Source: Nitrospirota bacterium
GTDB lineage: Bacteria; Nitrospirota; Thermodesulfovibrionia; UBA6902; DSMQ01
Length of the DNA stretch: 6,470 nt
Assembly: GCA_016207865.1 (NCBI GenBank)
Contig: JACQZD010000113.1
Coordinates: forward strand, 1 to 6,470
Direction: 5' to 3'
Shown here: one piece after another, positions 4,873 through 6,470 of the stretch
Layout: every line of letters starts with the position of its first letter
Position numbering within the stretch: the first letter of the stretch is position 1
Program-made: the position numbers and the translations under genes
Notes under the pieces: model-generated
Seen by the model: the letters and a program-made list of their open reading frames with translations, nothing else
Database searches by the model: none
Told to the model about the DNA's origin: nothing

Positions 4873-5388
4873 TCAGGGTGTCTTCCGGGCATATTGTCTT
4901 ATCTCTGCCGCAGGTTTTAGCATAGGATTTATTCTTCTAAGCTTTTGGAAATTTTCCATGTACTGAAACGGATATTTTGTATAAGCAAAACCATAACCCT
5001 GCCTGATAAGCTCTGCATTCACAAAAAAATCCTCAAGCCACGCATACCGGAGCAGTCTTCCGTATTTATCAATCTCCTGAGTCCTGTCCCTTTCTTGCAT
5101 CAGGCAGACCTTTCTGCCGAGAACTAACTCCTTTAATTTTTTTGCCGCCTCTGACCCAAACCACTGCACGCCTTCTCTTGGGTCATTTGTCTCAGGCGTA
5201 TCCACGCCTATGAGCCTTACCTTGACCCCGTCAGAATATTCAAAGGTATCGCCGTCAATCACCTTCGTGACGGTCTGATAATCACATTTAAATTCTTCTG
5301 ACGGAAATATTTCAGGAGCATAAAACAGATGAAGGAATAAAAAAAGGAAAACAACTAAAACTGGTATCAGTTGTCTGTAATTACGCAT
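4873..5388 (-). CDS. Exported thermonuclease (staphylococcal nuclease-like), C-terminus probably frameshifted
   Basis: A calcium-dependent DNA/RNA phosphodiesterase fold. Residues 7-24 are strongly hydrophobic (L-I-P-V-L-V-V-F-L-F-L-F-L), acting as a signal peptide or membrane anchor, so it acts outside the cytoplasm. The catalytic set is complete: V-I-D-G-D-T-F with D45/D47 (matching D19/D21 of the Staphylococcus aureus enzyme), V-R-L-I-G-V-D-T-P-E with R58, D63, T64, E66 (R35, D40, T41, E43), and D-K-Y-G-R with R111 (R87). After Y-M-E-N-F-Q-K-L (about 151) the sequence stops resembling the family; the usual helix leading to a G-L-W-type end is missing, and the last 20 residues look like out-of-frame tail. 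The OB-fold continuation lies in the -1 frame. ATG at 5388 begins 15 nt after the fmdB stop, with no clear Shine-Dalgarno, suggesting co-transcription. Confidence 0.9.
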   Translation of the reverse strand: MRNYRQLIPVLVVFLFLFLHLFYAPEIFPSEEFKCDYQTVTKVIDGDTFEYSDGVKVRLIGVDTPETNDPREGVQWFGSEAAKKLKELVLGRKVCLMQERDRTQEIDKYGRLLRYAWLEDFFVNAELIRQGYGFAYTKYPFQYMENFQKLRRINPMLKPAAEIRQYARKTP

Positions 5389-5403
5389 TACGCATCACGG
5401 TCT

Positions 5404-5625
5404 TTAATGGCATGTACTGCACGACGACGAACTGCACGAATGACAACTGGACCCTGAGGAGCCGGAATTTTTTCCCGCGCCGCCCATGCCGAATACCGAG
5501 AATTTTTTCTTAACATTTTTTGAATTGCATTTGGGGCATAAAATTTCAATGGTTTTATTTGAACTGGAGACGAGTTTTTCAAACTCCTCTTCACATCCCT
5601 GACATTGATATTCAAAAATCGGCAT
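5404..5625 (-). CDS. FmdB family zinc-ribbon protein
   Basis: A 73-residue member of the FmdB/CxxC regulatory-protein family, first noted as a putative regulator of formamidase genes; its biochemical role remains unclear. The N-terminus M-P-I-F-E-Y-Q-C is diagnostic. The zinc ribbon is C8-Q-G-C11 with C30-P-K-C33. After F-S-V-F-G comes a low-complexity glycine/serine linker and a cysteine-rich end (C-H-S-C, then C-S-T-C-H), which could bind a second metal; this tail occurs in other FmdB proteins. The start ATG at 5625 has a good Shine-Dalgarno, GAGGAA (5636-5631). It is followed after 15 nt by the nuclease, so the two probably share a transcript. No regulatory link between them is known to me. 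Confidence 0.92.
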   Translation of the reverse strand: MPIFEYQCQGCEEEFEKLVSSSNKTIEILCPKCNSKNVKKKFSVFGMGGAGKNSGSSGSSCHSCSSSSCSTCH

Positions 5626-5681
5626 TGCAGTTCCTCGCTATTCTATTGTCACCGGAATAACAAACAAAAAACCACTCAACT

Positions 5682-5840
5682 ACAAAGGCATGTGTGTCCG
5701 AAAAAGCTTTAGTGCAACACCTATAATGTCATGCTGCCTTTTATAAACAGTTCAAAAACAAATACTCAAAACTTTTTGCAGCATGACAGATAGTAATCAT
5801 TGCTGCTTTCTAAAGATTTTGAGGACATATATGCCTTTGT
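5682..5840. mobile_element. MITE-like element, copy B (most complete)
   Basis: A 159-bp non-coding palindromic element. The outer ends ACAAAGGCAT (5682-5691) and ATGCCTTTGT (5831-5840) are perfect 10-bp inverted repeats. They continue inward as TGTCCGAAAAAGCTTTAG (5695-5712) against CTAAAGATTTTGAGGACA (5810-5827), matching at all but a few positions. A third pair, TGTCATGCTGC (5727-5737) and GCAGCATGACA (5778-5788), closes an 11-bp inner stem around a 40-nt AT-rich loop. The whole element could fold into one long hairpin. It carries no ORF, which fits mobilisation in trans. It occupies most of the 5626-5944 gap. Confidence 0.75.
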
Positions 5841-5846
5841 GGAACG

Positions 5847-5865
5847 ATTCAGGACAAGCCGGAAT
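5847..5865. repeat. ATTCAGG-ACAAG-CCGGAAT hairpin
   Basis: Seven-bp arms with one mismatch around ACAAG, followed by GACAGAT. It is the same module as 4503-4521 and the complement of 3687-3705. It is preceded by ACG at the same distance from an ATGCCTTT end as in the 4479-4527 module. Confidence 0.7.
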
Positions 5866-5891
5866 GACAGATTAATAAACACACCCCTCTC

Positions 5892-5929
5892 CCTCTTATT
5901 AGAGGAGAAATAAAGGCATACATGCCTTT
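5892..5929. repeat. CCTCT/AGAGG hairpin and AAAGGCAT/ATGCCTTT palindrome downstream of the transaldolase
   Basis: CCTCT-TATT-AGAGG (5892-5905) and AAAGGCAT-AC-ATGCCTTT (5912-5929) lie 15-53 bp past the transaldolase stop. The second is identical to the outer 8 bp of both ends of MITE copy B joined with 2 bp between them. It may act as a weak hairpin terminator for the transaldolase, but no T-tract follows it on the minus strand. Confidence 0.55.
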
Positions 5930-5944
5930 GCTCTATGTGCCCTG

Positions 5945-6470
5945 TTACTTCGGCACTTTTTCCCAGTCTTTTAAAAATTTCTCAATCCCTATGTCTGTCA
6001 GCGGGTGTTTGGCAAGCTGTTCAATAACGGAAAAGGGTATTGTCGCAATATGGGCGCCCATCCTCGCGGCGTCAACGACATGAAGCGGATTCCGTATGCT
6101 TGCGACAATCACTTCAGTGCGAAAATCATAGTTATCGTAAATCTCAAGTATCTGGCTTACAAGTTCCATGCCGTAATGGCTTATATCATCAAGCCTTCCC
6201 ACAAAAGGGCTTACATAGGTCGCCCCTGCCTTTGCCGCAAGCAAAGCCTGCGATGGAGAAAACAAGAGAGTGACATTTGTTTTAATGCCGATGCTTGAAA
6301 GCGCCTTGGTAGCCTTCAGCCCGTCTTTTGTCATAGGAATTTTTACAACAATATTCTGATGAATCATGGATAATTCTTTAGCCTCTGCAATCATCTTTTC
6401 AGCCTCAAGACTCACAGCTTCGGCGCTCACGGGACCATTGACTATACTGCAAATCTCCTTTAGCAATTCA
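5945..6470 (-). CDS. Short-type transaldolase / fructose-6-phosphate aldolase, 5' end beyond window
   Basis: A class I aldolase of the TalC/MipB (subfamily 3) type, acting in the non-oxidative pentose phosphate pathway by moving dihydroxyacetone units between sugar phosphates, or cleaving fructose 6-phosphate. About 174 residues are visible; family members have about 215, so roughly 40 N-terminal residues (the F-I-D-T-A and T-T-N-P region) are beyond the window. The in-frame codon before the TTG at 6466 is GAA, so reading continues past the edge and the TTG is not a true start. The Schiff-base lysine is in V-V-K-I-P-M-T (codon at 6343-6341). T-N-V-T-L-L-F-S, Y-V-S-P-F-V-G-R-L-D-D and V-I-V-A-S-I-R-N-P are typical. 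The C-terminus is complete. Whether it is a transaldolase or an F6P aldolase cannot be decided without the N-terminal part. Confidence 0.93.
   Translation of the reverse strand, partial: ELLKEICSIVNGPVSAEAVSLEAEKMIAEAKELSMIHQNIVVKIPMTKDGLKATKALSSIGIKTNVTLLFSPSQALLAAKAGATYVSPFVGRLDDISHYGMELVSQILEIYDNYDFRTEVIVASIRNPLHVVDAARMGAHIATIPFSVIEQLAKHPLTDIGIEKFLKDWEKVPK

Noticed and set aside
4873..4936. Programmed -1 frameshifting between nuclease and OB-fold frames
   Set aside because: No X-XXY-YYZ heptamer in the correct phase was found in the overlap; a plain frameshift mutation or sequencing error is simpler.
5388..5615. 75-residue minus-strand ORF overlapping FmdB
   Set aside because: Out-of-frame shadow of the FmdB gene, whose own frame has the diagnostic cysteine pairs and a good Shine-Dalgarno.

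Overview
The window reads as a chromosomal segment of an uncultivated, probably anaerobic bacterium. The gene set (PanB, SlyD-type FKBP, FmdB zinc ribbon, short transaldolase) combined with intergenic gaps packed with ATTCCGG-type hairpins and CCCCCTT/AAGGGGG palindromes is reminiscent of Nitrospirota or neighbouring deep-branching lineages. That placement is an impression from memory, not a computed assignment. All convincingly intact genes are on the minus strand.

Layout, left to right. (1) 1-988: an ATPase of the AAA_14/DUF4143 type, cut by the window edge. (2) About 1140-1975: a REP-associated tyrosine transposase (RAYT) flanked by its own REP-like hairpins. One of these hairpins interrupts the small gene at 1817-1975. 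(3) About 1985-2830: an AT-rich stretch with weak palindromes, a damaged lipoprotein-like gene on the plus strand and a small ORF of unknown function; it looks like accessory or decaying DNA. (4) 2863-3663: panB (pantothenate/CoA synthesis). (5) 3664-3961: a composite palindromic repeat and a MITE-like element. (6) 3962-4390: SlyD-type FKBP prolyl isomerase with a clear Shine-Dalgarno and an extended -10 promoter. (7) 4391-4603: more hairpins and a half copy of the MITE. (8) 4604-5625: fmdB-type zinc ribbon, then an exported staphylococcal-nuclease-type enzyme, then an OB-fold segment in a shifted frame. (9) 5626-5944: a full MITE copy plus hairpins. (10) 5945-6470: short transaldolase / fructose-6-phosphate aldolase, missing its N-terminus at the window edge.

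The housekeeping genes are unrelated singletons. Only fmdB and the nuclease (15 nt apart) look co-transcribed. The main interest is between and within genes: a RAYT/REP system with compensatory stem changes, an apparently undescribed MITE family with long imperfect terminal inverted repeats present as two full copies and one half copy, and a probable frameshift splitting a nuclease-OB fusion.
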